64,000 nucleotides of DNA. Origin: Megamonas hypermegale (lineage in GTDB: Bacteria; Bacillota; Negativicutes; Selenomonadales; Selenomonadaceae). The stretch's first letter is position 1. Every line of letters starts with the position of its first letter. Both the position numbers and the translations under genes were made by a program. Of this stretch, positions 1-8,362 are shown piece by piece. The stretch covers positions 620,001 to 684,000 of the forward strand of contig NZ_LT906446.1 of the NCBI RefSeq assembly GCF_900187035.1. The letters are read 5' to 3'. The notes beneath the pieces were generated by a model that saw only the letters and a program-made list of their open reading frames with translations, was not told where the DNA came from and did not search any database.

Positions 1-127
1 AGGTAGAGCTAAACTTGAATTGGGGCTTGCTACTGGTAAGAAAAATTATGATAAACGACAGGCTTTAGCTGAAAAAGCAGCAAAACGAGATGTAGAAAGA
101 GCATTAAAAGAACGACAAAGATATTAA
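1..127 (+). CDS. smpB: SsrA-binding protein SmpB, C-terminal end (partial)
   Basis: The window opens inside a reading frame (codons from base 2) that encodes 41 residues and stops with TAA at 125-127. The sequence contains [12 protein letters not shown] followed by a basic tail ending ALKERQRY, which is the typical C-terminus of SmpB. SmpB binds tmRNA and brings it to stalled ribosomes for trans-translation; the basic tail enters the mRNA channel. Only the last quarter or so of the protein is visible, so the start and the OB-fold cannot be judged. mltG follows after 21 bases on the same strand. Confidence 0.88.
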   Translation, partial: GRAKLELGLATGKKNYDKRQALAEKAAKRDVERALKERQRY

Positions 128-148
128 GAGAGCGGTGAAGAATTTTAT

Positions 149-1183
149 ATGTGGGAAAAATTTGCATCACTTTCAAAAAAACAACGATATATCGGCAGTG
201 CAATCGTAGCTTTAATTATTATCTGCATAATATTTTTTGCCTTGTTTGGCATGGGAACAAGCAAAGGTCAAGGCGATAATATTTCAGTAGAGATATCTTC
301 GGGAATGACGACTGCAGAGATTGCGGAAACTTTAAAAGATAAAGGCGTTATAAACAGTAGTACAGGTTTTCGTATATTGGCAAAAGTTGGCGGTTATGAA
401 GCAGATTTTAAAGAAGGCATATATTATTTTAAATCCGATATGCGTGTTGGTGTTGTATTGCAAAATTTAGTATCTGGTCCGCAAAATGCAGTCGTACGAG
501 TTACAATTCCAGAAGGGTATACAGTTGAAGATATTGCAACACTCATGGAAAAAGAAGGCTTAGTAAATAAGGAAGATTTTTGCAATGTGGCAAAAGATTT
601 TGCGCCGTATGATTATATGAAAGAAGCATTAGATAAACCTGATATAAATTACGCAGCAGAAGGGTTTTTATTCCCGGATACGTATGATTTTGATAGAGGC
701 TATACAGCAAAGCAAATCATGCAAATCATGGCTGATAATTTTGACCGCAGAGTCAATGCACAGATGCGCGAAAAGGCTAAAGAAGAAAATTTGTCTGTGT
801 TTGAATTGATAACTATGGCTTCTCTTGTAGAAAAAGAAGCTAAATTTGCTGAAGATAGACCGATAATTGCTAATGTATTTTTTAAGCGTTTAGCTGATGG
901 CATGATGTTGCAATCAGATGCTACAATACAATATGCTTTAGATGAGCATAAAGAAGAATTCACTATAGAAGATACAAAAATTGATTCACCATATAACACA
1001 TATCAACATACAGGTTTAACACCTGGCCCTATTGGAAATCCAGGGCTTGATTCAATAAATGCAGTGCTCAATCCAGCTGATACAGATTATTTATATTTTG
1101 TTGCAGATAGTGAAGGACATAATCACTATAGCGCAACGTATGACGAGCATTTGCAGACGATAAAAGAAGTTTATGGTGAGTAA
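149..1183 (+). CDS. mltG: Endolytic murein transglycosylase MltG (YceG family)
   Basis: A 344-residue inner-membrane protein that cleaves nascent glycan strands and so sets their length. A short basic N-terminus is followed by one membrane anchor (about residues 15-36) and an extracytoplasmic YceG domain. Within it the segment MASLVEKEA holds the probable catalytic glutamate (Glu228), followed by the family signature DSPYNTYQHTGLTPGPIGNPG. The length is usual for Firmicute members. The ATG at 149 follows a purine-rich GCGGTGAAG ribosome site. It lies directly after smpB and 20 bases before the interrupted methyltransferase gene. In related genomes mltG, a SAM-dependent O-methyltransferase and U32 peptidases commonly adjoin, as here. 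Confidence 0.95.
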   Translation: MWEKFASLSKKQRYIGSAIVALIIICIIFFALFGMGTSKGQGDNISVEISSGMTTAEIAETLKDKGVINSSTGFRILAKVGGYEADFKEGIYYFKSDMRVGVVLQNLVSGPQNAVVRVTIPEGYTVEDIATLMEKEGLVNKEDFCNVAKDFAPYDYMKEALDKPDINYAAEGFLFPDTYDFDRGYTAKQIMQIMADNFDRRVNAQMREKAKEENLSVFELITMASLVEKEAKFAEDRPIIANVFFKRLADGMMLQSDATIQYALDEHKEEFTIEDTKIDSPYNTYQHTGLTPGPIGNPGLDSINAVLNPADTDYLYFVADSEGHNHYSATYDEHLQTIKEVYGE

Positions 1184-1203
1184 TATTTGGGTAGGTAAGA
1201 AAT

Positions 1204-1533
1204 TTGGATTATTTATTTAAGGAAATGGAAGAGTTTGCAGAATTAAACCATGTGCCGATTATTAAAGAAGCAGAGCGAAAGATATTTAAAGATATTATTG
1301 CTAAATACAAGCCAAAGCGTATTTTAGAAATCGGTACAGCCATTGGTTATTCTGCACTGCTCATGGCAAATTGCGGTGAAGGCATAAAAATAAAGACATT
1401 AGAGTTGTCAACTGAAAGAGCAGAAATCGCTCAATCTTTTATTGATAAATCACCGTATAAAGATGATATCGAAATCGTCATCGGTGATGCAGGTGAAAAT
1501 CTGTTATCACTTGACAAAGAAGAAATCTTTGAT
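1204..1533 (+). CDS. SAM-dependent O-methyltransferase, 5' exon (gene split by IStron)
   Basis: N-terminal 110 codons of a class I SAM-dependent O-methyltransferase (methyltransferase_3, catechol/caffeoyl-CoA type, YrrM-like). It starts with TTG at 1204 after a GGTAAG-like ribosome site. The SAM-binding motif ILEIGTAIGYSALLMA is present, followed by an acidic LELS strand and the IGDA segment. The frame runs into the inserted element at EEIFD; 22 further codons read through intron sequence before a stop at 1597 and have no family similarity. The missing half continues at 2649. Joined at base 1533/2649 the two parts give 199 residues without frameshift, a normal length for the family. The substrate is unknown; related genes sit between mltG and U32 genes in many Firmicutes. 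Confidence 0.88.
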
Positions 1534-1975
1534 TATTGTGAGCCTCACACTTGTGATTTTAATCATGAGTTAGGCGAACAAAATAGTCAGCGTATATAGA
1601 AATATGTACGTAGAGATAGACTAAGATCTATCCAATACTGTTTGAATTGCTGGAAAGCCCTAAAGATATCTGAACTACAACGTAAACATGAAATAAAGTT
1701 AAACGTGAATGTGGCGAAAGCAGAAAAAATCAGATATATAGCATAAGGTTAAATCCTAAGTGTTGAAAAATGGACAATCAGCAGCGAAGCTCCGAATAGG
1801 AGAACGTTCAACGACTATTCCTCTTGAGGGAAGTACTCAGTAAGCTATTGACTGAGGAAGTGGACAGACTCTAACAGGTAAAGCTGAGGGATAAGATATA
1901 GTCTGTGCCGTTACGAAAGTAACGGAAGTTCATAAGAGAACTGTATAGAAAGTAGCGTTTCTATATGAACGAGAC
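1534..1975 (+). ncRNA. Group I intron catalytic core (probable subgroup IA)
   Basis: Group I hallmarks in order: a candidate internal guide GTCAG (1586-1590) that can pair with the exon end TTGAT, placing G opposite the U before the splice site; a Q-like element ACAATCAGCAGCG (1774-1786); an R-like element with GACTA (1813-1817); and an S-like element AAGATATAGTC (1893-1903), whose TAGTC is the exact complement of GACTA and forms P7. Hairpins fitting P7.1 (about 1818-1832), P8 (CTCAGT 1836-1841 with ACTGAG 1851-1856) and a P9 stem CCGTTAC-GAAA-GTAACGG (1908-1925) follow. The pairings were found by eye, and the 3' limit of the core is approximate. Confidence 0.85.
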
Positions 1976-2093
1976 CTCATAATACGACTAAAGCAGAACC
2001 TACAGTTCTTGTATACGTTATTTAAAATAGGCAGTTAATATATAAACACTTGCTATATTGCTATACATATGTCATGATTATATTAGATGATAG

Positions 2094-2537
2094 TATGGAA
2101 GTAATTCAAATTGGGAAAAGGCTAGAGTAAAAGTAGCTAAATTGCATGATAGAATTGCCAATCAAAGACGCAATTTACTACATCAAGTGACATGTCAACT
2201 TATCAGAAACTACGATGTAATCTGTCTTGAAGATTTGCAAGTTGAAAACATGATGAAAAATCATAAATTAGCAAGAAATATAGCTGATGTCAGTTGGTCA
2301 GAGTTTATGAGACAACTAACATATAAAGCCAAATGGTTTGGCAGGGTTATTGTCAAAATAGATAAATTTTATCCTTCAAGCCAATTATGTCATATTTGTG
2401 GGTATAAAAATATTGAAGTAAAAGATTTAAATGTTAGAGAGTGGAACTGTCCTGAATGTAAAACACATCACGATAGAGATGTAAATGTAGCTATAAATAT
2501 TAGAGATGAAGGATTAAGAATATTAAACATAGCTTAA
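2094..2537 (+). pseudogene. tnpB: TnpB, 5'-truncated C-terminal fragment
   Basis: The open frame begins after the stop at 2091-2093 and reads [22 protein letters not shown], then a zinc finger (CHICG and CPEC) and [10 protein letters not shown] before the TAA at 2535-2537. These are the C-terminal half of the RuvC-like nuclease TnpB: the RuvC-II glutamate in CLEDLQ and the RuvC-III aspartate in HDRDVN are present. The N-terminal half, with the wedge, recognition domain and the RuvC-I aspartate, is missing; full-length family members are about 370-400 residues and only about 147 codons remain. No good start codon with a ribosome site is seen (a TTG occurs at 2142). The protein should be inactive as a nuclease. 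Confidence 0.88.
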
Positions 2538-2648
2538 TCTTGAATAACATATACAAGAACCGTAGGAACTATGGGGATAGCTCGGAGATACTGTATTCGT
2601 TAGAATACTTGACCGAGAACCCTGCGACTTTAGTCGTGGGAGGTTCAG
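2538..2648 (+). ncRNA. Omega-RNA-like 3' region of the IStron
   Basis: The region between the tnpB stop and the right border folds into nested stems: GCTCGG (2580-2585) with CCGAG (2613-2617) enclosing TATTC/GAATA (2594-2598, 2603-2607), then a terminal hairpin CGAC-TTTA-GTCG (2625-2636) and a GGGAGGTTCA tail reaching the border. In IS605 elements this segment is the scaffold of the TnpB guide RNA, with the guide taken from DNA just beyond the right end. Here the guide would be methyltransferase exon sequence from 2649 on. Whether the RNA is still made is not known; the partner protein is truncated. Confidence 0.6.
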
Positions 2649-2918
2649 ATGGTATTTATTGATGCAGCTAAGGGACAGTATTTAGATTATCTGCAAAAAG
2701 TATTGCCACATTTGACGAAAGACGGCGTTATTATATCAGATAATGTATTGTTTCGAGGCTATGTATTGAGTACAGAAAAGCCCCCTCGTCGTTATAAGAC
2801 GATTGTAAAAAGACTTAGAGAATACTTGCAAATAATAGAAGACAAAGATAAGTTTTTGACGACAATCTATGAAAATGGTGATGGCTTAGCTGTTTCGCAG
2901 AGAGTTTACAATGATTAA
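2649..2918 (+). CDS. SAM-dependent O-methyltransferase, 3' exon
   Basis: C-terminal 89 codons of the methyltransferase interrupted by the IStron. The frame opens with MVFIDAAKGQYLDYL, where the Asp of FIDAAK is the conserved metal/SAM-site residue of this family, and continues through VIISDNVLFRGYV to a TAA at 2916-2918. Its first codon happens to be ATG, but translation from it alone would lack the SAM-binding motif and be non-functional, so the segment is only meaningful after splicing to 1204-1533. The codons agree in phase with the 5' exon. The U32 gene follows after 17 bases. Confidence 0.87.
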   Translation: MVFIDAAKGQYLDYLQKVLPHLTKDGVIISDNVLFRGYVLSTEKPPRRYKTIVKRLREYLQIIEDKDKFLTTIYENGDGLAVSQRVYND

Positions 2919-2935
2919 TTGATATAGGAGGATTT

Positions 2936-4156
2936 TTGTTGAGAAAACCTGAATTATTAGCACCAGCTGGAAATCTAGAAAAATTAAAAATGGCGATTTT
3001 ATATGGGGCTGATGCTGTTTACCTTGGTGGAAAAAAATTTGGTTTGCGCGCTTATGGCGGTAATTTTACACAGGAAGAAATGCTTGAAGGCATAAAATTT
3101 GCTCATGAACGTGGCAAAAAAGTCTATGTAACAGTTAATATTTTTCCGCACAATAGCGATATAAATAGTGCTTTACCGTATTTAAAAGAATTAAAAGAAA
3201 TGAATGTAGATGCTGTTTTGGTATCTGATATTGGTTTATTCACTTTAATTAAAAATGAAGTACCAGGCTTAGAAGTTCATATCAGTACACAGGCAAACAA
3301 TACTAATTGGATGGCAGTAAAAGCATGGCAGGATTTAGGAGCACAGCGCGTTGTTTTGGCGAGAGAACTTTCTTTCGCTGAAATTCGTGAAATTCGCGAA
3401 AAGACAAATGTTGAATTGGAAATGTTTGTGCATGGTGCTATGTGTATATCTTATTCTGGTCGTTGCCTTATCAGCAACTATTTAACAGGTAGAGACTCCA
3501 ATAGAGGTGCTTGCACACAGCCTTGCCGTTGGAAATACAATTTAACAGAAGAAAAACGTCCTGGTCAATATTTTCCAGTGACAGAAGATGAAAATGGAAC
3601 GTATTTTTTCAATTCTAAAGATTTATGTTTACTTCCATATTTAAAAGACATAATTGAATGCGGTGTCGATAGCTTGAAAATTGAAGGTCGCATGAAATCC
3701 ATTCATTATGTAGCTAGTGTAGTTAGCGCTTATCGCCATGCTATTGATAGCTATTTTGAAAAACCAGAAGCTTTCACTATAAAAGATGAATGGATAGAAG
3801 AATTAAATAAAGTATCCCATCGCGAATATACAAGTGGTTTTTCTTACCATAAGACATCTAGTGATGACCAGATTTATAATACAACTTCATACGAACACAC
3901 ATCAGACTTTGTTGGACTTGTATTATCTTATGATGAAAAAACACAGATTGCTACTATTCAGCAGCGTAATCATTTAACAGTTGGACAAGAAATAGAATTT
4001 TTCCAACCGAATGCACCGCTGTTCAAGCAAACTATTACAGAAATGTTTAATGATGAAGGTATATCAATTGAAGTTGCACCTCATCCACAGCAGATTATCA
4101 CTATGAAAATGGATAAGCCTGTTGTACCGTATACAATTTTACGTAGAGATTGTTAG
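2936..4156 (+). CDS. U32 family protein, tRNA 5-hydroxyuridine synthesis (TrhP-like)
   Basis: A 406-residue U32 (collagenase-like) protein. The N-terminal TIM-barrel part begins ELLAPAGNLEKLKMAILYGADAV, and the signature segment contains HGAMCISYSGRC followed by C-T-Q-P-C, whose cysteines are iron-sulfur ligands in the RlhA/TrhP group. A C-terminal beta domain (about residues 325-406) follows. By family the role is prephenate-dependent hydroxylation of wobble uridine in tRNA rather than proteolysis. The start is one of two adjacent TTG codons (2936 or 2939) after a strong TAGGAGGA site; the second gives better spacing. It probably belongs to the mltG operon and ends in a clear terminator. Confidence 0.85.
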   Translation: MLRKPELLAPAGNLEKLKMAILYGADAVYLGGKKFGLRAYGGNFTQEEMLEGIKFAHERGKKVYVTVNIFPHNSDINSALPYLKELKEMNVDAVLVSDIGLFTLIKNEVPGLEVHISTQANNTNWMAVKAWQDLGAQRVVLARELSFAEIREIREKTNVELEMFVHGAMCISYSGRCLISNYLTGRDSNRGACTQPCRWKYNLTEEKRPGQYFPVTEDENGTYFFNSKDLCLLPYLKDIIECGVDSLKIEGRMKSIHYVASVVSAYRHAIDSYFEKPEAFTIKDEWIEELNKVSHREYTSGFSYHKTSSDDQIYNTTSYEHTSDFVGLVLSYDEKTQIATIQQRNHLTVGQEIEFFQPNAPLFKQTITEMFNDEGISIEVAPHPQQIITMKMDKPVVPYTILRRDC

Positions 4157-4160
4157 TAAA

Positions 4161-4206
4161 AAAGCTCTTGTCAATAATGAAAGATTTATTTGGCAAGAGC
4201 TTTTAT
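4161..4206 (+). terminator. Rho-independent terminator after the U32 gene
   Basis: Stem AAAGCTCTTG (4161-4170) pairs with CAAGAGCTTTT (4194-4204); the loop is about 23 bases and the 3' arm runs into T-rich sequence. It closes the smpB/mltG transcription unit. Confidence 0.8.
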
Positions 4207-4567
4207 TTGAGTGAAATAGACTTATTATTTAATAGAATTTAATAGGTAATACTTATAAAATGAAATTATTTTTATCAATAATTATAAAATCTAAAATTGG
4301 TTAAATAAACAAACAAATATATTGTATTAAGTATACTTTTTTCGATTAAAAATATTTATGCTTTATATAATGGAAAAATGATTATTTCCAATGTAAATAC
4401 CATGATATTATGATTGATAATTTGTTTCATAGTGTAAGATTTATGAAAAATGCTAAAAAATAATTAAATATAGTTGAAAAATATTGAAAAAAGTTGTATC
4501 ATAAATTTACATTATAGTTTAACTTACCTATTTTGGGTATATATTTATAGAAGGGAGCTTATCCTTA
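4207..4567. other. AT-rich intergenic region upstream of nifJ
   Basis: About 360 bases without a credible reading frame. It is very AT-rich with many A/T tracts; the only specific element recognised is the promoter-like sequence at 4474-4502. The long leader may hold regulatory sites for the highly expressed nifJ, but no riboswitch or known operator was recognised. Confidence 0.5.
4474..4502 (+). promoter_or_regulatory. Candidate nifJ promoter
   Basis: TTGAAA (4474-4479) and TATCAT (4497-4502) are separated by 17 bases, close to the housekeeping sigma consensus, 66 bases before the nifJ start. AT-richness makes chance matches likely, so this is tentative. Confidence 0.45.
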
Positions 4568-7500
4568 ATGAGCAAACACATGAAAACTATGGACGGTAAT
4601 ACTGCCGCTGCATACGTGTCCTATGCGTTCACTGATGTAGCTGCAATTTACCCTATCACTCCTTCTTCACCTATGGCAGAAGCTGTAGATGAAATGGCTG
4701 CAAAAGGCAAAAAAAATCTTTTTGGCCAAAAAGTACGTGTTGTTGAAATGCAGTCCGAAGCAGGTGCTGCTGGAACAGTGCACGGTTCTTTACAAGCTGG
4801 TGCTTTGACTACTACTTATACAGCATCACAAGGTCTCTTATTGATGATTCCGAATATGTATAAAATTGCTGGTGAATTATTGCCAGGCGTATTCCATGTA
4901 AGTGCACGTGCGCTTGCTACTTCCTCCCTTAATATATTTGGAGACCATCGCGATGTTATGGCTGTTCGTCAGACAGGCTGTGCTATGCTCGCAGAAGCAA
5001 GTGTTCAAGAAGTTATGGATTTAAGTGCTGTAGCTCATCTTGTTGCTATTAAAAGTCGCGTTCCTTTCGTAAACTTCTTTGATGGTTTCAGAACTTCTCA
5101 TGAAATTCAAAAAATCGAAGTTTTGGATTATGAAGATTTAGGCAAAATGCTTGATTGGGAAGCTGTTAATAAATTCCGTCATAATGCTTTAAATCCAGAC
5201 CATCCTGTAATTCGTGGTACTAGCCAAAATCCAGATATCTATTTCCAAGGACAAGAAGCTAGCAATCCATATTATGCAGCTGTACCTCAAATGGTAGAAG
5301 AAGCAATGGAACAGATTAATAAAGTAACTGGCCGTAATTATCAGTTATTCAATTATTATGGTGACCCTAATGCTGAACGTGTAATTATCGCTATGGGTTC
5401 TATTTGTGATACAGCAAGTGAAGTAGCTGATTATTTAAATGCTAAAGGCGAAAAAGTTGGCGTACTTTCTATTCATTTATACAGACCGTTCTCTATTAAA
5501 CATTTTATGAGAGCTCTTCCAAAATCTGTTAAGAAAATCGCTGTTTTAGATCGTACAAAAGAAGCAGGCTCTATCGGTGACCCATTATACTTAGAAATTC
5601 AGTCTGCACTTTATAACAGTGATATAAGACCAGTTATCATCGGTGGCCGTTATGGCTTAGGTGGTAAAGATGTTACACCTGACCAGATTTTCGCTGTTTA
5701 TAATGAACTCACTAAAGAATGCCCACAAAATGGCTTTACTATCGGTATTAAAGATGATGTTACTAATACATCTTTACCAGAATATCATGAAGATATTGAC
5801 CTTACTCCAGAAGGAACAACAGCTTGCAAATTCTGGGGCCTCGGTTCTGATGGTACAGTAGGTGCAAATAAAAGTGCCGTTAAGATTATCGGTGATAAAA
5901 CAGATATGTATGCACAGGCATATTTTGCATATGACTCCAAAAAATCTGGCGGTATAACAATGTCTCACTTACGTTTTGGTAAAAAACCAATTCGTTCCCC
6001 ATATCTCATCAACAAAGCAAACTTCATTTCTTGTTCACAGCAATCTTATGTAGATAAATACAATTTACTTGCTGGCTTAAAACAAAATGGTACATTCCTT
6101 TTAAACACGCTTTGGAGCGATGAAGAATTAGATAAAAATTTACCTGCATATATGAAACGTTATATTGCAGCTAACAATATTAATTTCTACACTGTAAACG
6201 CTGTTAAAATTGCGCAAGAACTTGGTCTTGGTGGTCGTTTTAACATGGTTATGCAGTCTGCATTCTTTAAACTCGCTAATATCATTCCAATTGATGAAGC
6301 TGTTGGATACTTAAAAGACGCTGTTGTTACTTCTTATGGTAAAAAAGGTCAACACATCGTTGATATGAACAATGGCGCTATCGATAAAGGTATTGAAGCA
6401 CTTCATAAAGTTGAAGTTCCTGCTTCTTGGAAAGATGCTGTAGATGAAGCTGTTAAAGAAGATAATGCACCAGATTTCATCAGAAACGTTCAAGAACCAA
6501 TGAACCGTCAAGAAGGCGACGAACTTCCAGTAAGTGCATTCCGTGGCAGAGAAGACGGTACATTCCCTGTAGGTACTGCTGCTTATGAAAAACGTGGCAT
6601 TGCTATCAATGTACCAGAATGGGATATCGATAAATGTATCCAGTGTAACCAATGCTCTTTCGTTTGCCCACACGCTGCAATTCGTCCTGTACTCATGACA
6701 GAAGAAGAAGTTGCTAACGCTCCAGAAGGTATGAAGACAAAACCAGCTCTTGGTGCAAAAGGACTTCAGTTCGCTATCACTATCTCCGCTAAAGACTGCG
6801 AAGGTTGCGGTAACTGTGCTGATATCTGTCCAGCTCCAAAAGGTTCTGCTCTCACAATGAAACCTATTGGAACTCAGCTTGCAAAACAGCCTGAATTCGA
6901 TTATGCAGTAGATGCAACAAAAGTTGCACCAAAGAAAAATCCTATGAAGAAAACTACTCTCAAAGGTAGCCAGTTTGAAAAACCTCTCTTAGAATTCTCC
7001 GGTGCATGCGCAGGTTGCGGTGAAACTCCATATGTTAAACTCGTTACTCAGCTCTTCGGTGACCGCATGATGGTTGCTAATGCAACAGGATGCTCCTCTA
7101 TTTGGGGTGGTTCTGCACCATCTATGCCATACACTAAAAACCATAAAGGACAAGGTCCAGCTTGGGCAAACTCCTTATTTGAAGATAATGCTGAATATGG
7201 TTTAGGTATGTTCCTTGGTACTAAAGCTGTTCGTGAAGCACTTGCTTCTAAAGTTGATGCAGTTCTTGAAGCTGGTTTTGGTAGCGATGAACTCAAAGCT
7301 GCTCTTGTTGATTGGAAAGAAAACATCAATGAAGGTGAAGGTAGCCGTGAACGTGCTGAGAAATTAACTGCACTCTTAGAAGCAGAAAAAGGCGATAATG
7401 ACCTCTTAAATGAAATCTATGATAAAAAAGATTTCTTTGTAAAACGTTCCCAATGGATTATCGGCGGCGATGGTTGGGGTTATGATATCGGTTATGGCGG

Positions 7501-8092
7501 TCTTGACCATGTACTTGCTTCCGGCGAAGATGTTAACGTATTAATCCTTGATACAGAAGTTTACTCCAATACTGGCGGTCAGGCTTCTAAATCCACTCCA
7601 GCAGCAGCTATTGCACAATTTGCCGCAGCTGGTAAGCGTACAAAGAAAAAAGATATCGGCATGATGGCTATGAGCTATGGTTATGTATATGTTGCTCAAA
7701 TTGCTATGGGCTATGATAAAAACCAAACTTTAAAAGCTATCGTTGAAGCTGAAAATTATAAAGGACCTTCTCTTATCATTGCATATGCTCCATGCATTAA
7801 TCATGGTTTACGTGCAGGTATGGGCAAGAGCCAAAACGAAACAAAACGTGCTGTTGAATGCGGTTACTGGGCAACTTATCGTTACAATCCAGAACTTCGT
7901 GGCACAGATAAAAACCCATTCAGCTTAGATTCTAAAGAACCAACAGGCAACTTCCAGGAATTCTTACAAGGTGAAGTTCGTTATACTTCCTTGAAACGTG
8001 CATTCCCTGAAATTGCTGAAGAATTATTTGCTAAGACTGAAAAAGATGCTAAAGAACGTCTTGAAGGTTATAAAAAATTAGCAGGTAAATAA
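4568..8092 (+). CDS. nifJ: Pyruvate:ferredoxin (flavodoxin) oxidoreductase
   Basis: A 1174-residue single-chain PFOR that oxidatively decarboxylates pyruvate to acetyl-CoA and CO2 with reduction of ferredoxin or flavodoxin, the central step of fermentative metabolism. Domains run in the usual order: pyrimidine-binding domain with YPITPSSPMAE, domain II/III, a 2[4Fe-4S] ferredoxin domain (CIQCNQCSFVCP near residue 690 and CEGCGNCADICP near 745), and a C-terminal TPP domain with CAGCGETPY for the proximal cluster, GGDGWGYDIG (about residue 965) and NTGGQ. The length is standard for anaerobes. The ATG at 4568 follows GAAGGGAGC. It is monocistronic: a long leader precedes it and a terminator follows 20 bases later. 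Confidence 0.98.
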   Translation: MSKHMKTMDGNTAAAYVSYAFTDVAAIYPITPSSPMAEAVDEMAAKGKKNLFGQKVRVVEMQSEAGAAGTVHGSLQAGALTTTYTASQGLLLMIPNMYKIAGELLPGVFHVSARALATSSLNIFGDHRDVMAVRQTGCAMLAEASVQEVMDLSAVAHLVAIKSRVPFVNFFDGFRTSHEIQKIEVLDYEDLGKMLDWEAVNKFRHNALNPDHPVIRGTSQNPDIYFQGQEASNPYYAAVPQMVEEAMEQINKVTGRNYQLFNYYGDPNAERVIIAMGSICDTASEVADYLNAKGEKVGVLSIHLYRPFSIKHFMRALPKSVKKIAVLDRTKEAGSIGDPLYLEIQSALYNSDIRPVIIGGRYGLGGKDVTPDQIFAVYNELTKECPQNGFTIGIKDDVTNTSLPEYHEDIDLTPEGTTACKFWGLGSDGTVGANKSAVKIIGDKTDMYAQAYFAYDSKKSGGITMSHLRFGKKPIRSPYLINKANFISCSQQSYVDKYNLLAGLKQNGTFLLNTLWSDEELDKNLPAYMKRYIAANNINFYTVNAVKIAQELGLGGRFNMVMQSAFFKLANIIPIDEAVGYLKDAVVTSYGKKGQHIVDMNNGAIDKGIEALHKVEVPASWKDAVDEAVKEDNAPDFIRNVQEPMNRQEGDELPVSAFRGREDGTFPVGTAAYEKRGIAINVPEWDIDKCIQCNQCSFVCPHAAIRPVLMTEEEVANAPEGMKTKPALGAKGLQFAITISAKDCEGCGNCADICPAPKGSALTMKPIGTQLAKQPEFDYAVDATKVAPKKNPMKKTTLKGSQFEKPLLEFSGACAGCGETPYVKLVTQLFGDRMMVANATGCSSIWGGSAPSMPYTKNHKGQGPAWANSLFEDNAEYGLGMFLGTKAVREALASKVDAVLEAGFGSDELKAALVDWKENINEGEGSRERAEKLTALLEAEKGDNDLLNEIYDKKDFFVKRSQWIIGGDGWGYDIGYGGLDHVLASGEDVNVLILDTEVYSNTGGQASKSTPAAAIAQFAAAGKRTKKKDIGMMAMSYGYVYVAQIAMGYDKNQTLKAIVEAENYKGPSLIIAYAPCINHGLRAGMGKSQNETKRAVECGYWATYRYNPELRGTDKNPFSLDSKEPTGNFQEFLQGEVRYTSLKRAFPEIAEELFAKTEKDAKERLEGYKKLAGK

Positions 8093-8111
8093 TATTATAG
8101 TTGTAAATCTA

Positions 8112-8145
8112 AAAGACTGACATTTTTATGTCAGTCTTTTTTTGT
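8112..8145 (+). terminator. Terminator after nifJ
   Basis: Stem AAGACTGACAT pairs with ATGTCAGTCTT across a short T loop, followed by a run of seven T. Position and shape are typical of a Rho-independent terminator. Confidence 0.9.
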
Positions 8146-8288
8146 CTAAATATCTATTTTTTTATAGTCGTGAATTTTTTTAAAGTAATGAATAATTGAA
8201 TTTGTGTCATAAAGAACAACATTATAACAAATTATAACAACATTTACATAATGATATTATAGCTTCTGTAATATATAATAATATGCAG

Positions 8289-8304
8289 ATAAAACATGTT
8301 TTAT
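8289..8304. promoter_or_regulatory. Perfect palindrome ATAAAACATGTTTTAT
   Basis: Sixteen bases identical to their reverse complement, 128 bases upstream of the porin start. The symmetry fits a dimeric regulator site, but no family could be assigned. Confidence 0.35.
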
Positions 8305-8362
8305 AAAAGCTCTAATAAATAAGTATAAATATATATAAAAAAGAAGAAAAAATTTAAATATA

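Larger units (their letters stand above)
1534..2648 (+). mobile_element. IStron: group I intron fused to a truncated IS605-family element
   Basis: A 1115-base insertion lies exactly between codons of the methyltransferase gene. It begins directly after TTGAT (1529-1533), the target reported for the C. difficile IStron CdISt1, and ends with TTCAG, whose final G suits a group I intron terminal guanosine. The 5' part holds a group I intron core, the middle the C-terminal part of a TnpB, and the 3' end a hairpin CGAC-TTTA-GTCG followed by GTGGGAGGTTCA, as in IS605-type right ends. Splicing at the two borders would restore the host frame (EEIFD joined to MVFIDAAKG). No TnpA is present, so the copy is probably not mobile on its own. 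Boundaries are seen in sequence; splicing is inferred. Confidence 0.88.

Noticed and set aside
1534-1599. Last 21 codons of the frame beginning at 1204 as true protein
   Set aside because: They are intron sequence; family similarity ends exactly at the IStron border and resumes at 2649 in phase.
1600-2100. Group II intron as explanation of the structured insert
   Set aside because: No domain V-like GNRA hairpin near the 3' end, no GUGYG start and no reverse transcriptase; P7 pair and Q/R/S-like elements fit group I.
6311-6673. Long antisense frame within nifJ
   Set aside because: Composition matches a reverse shadow of the conserved oxidoreductase; no start signals.
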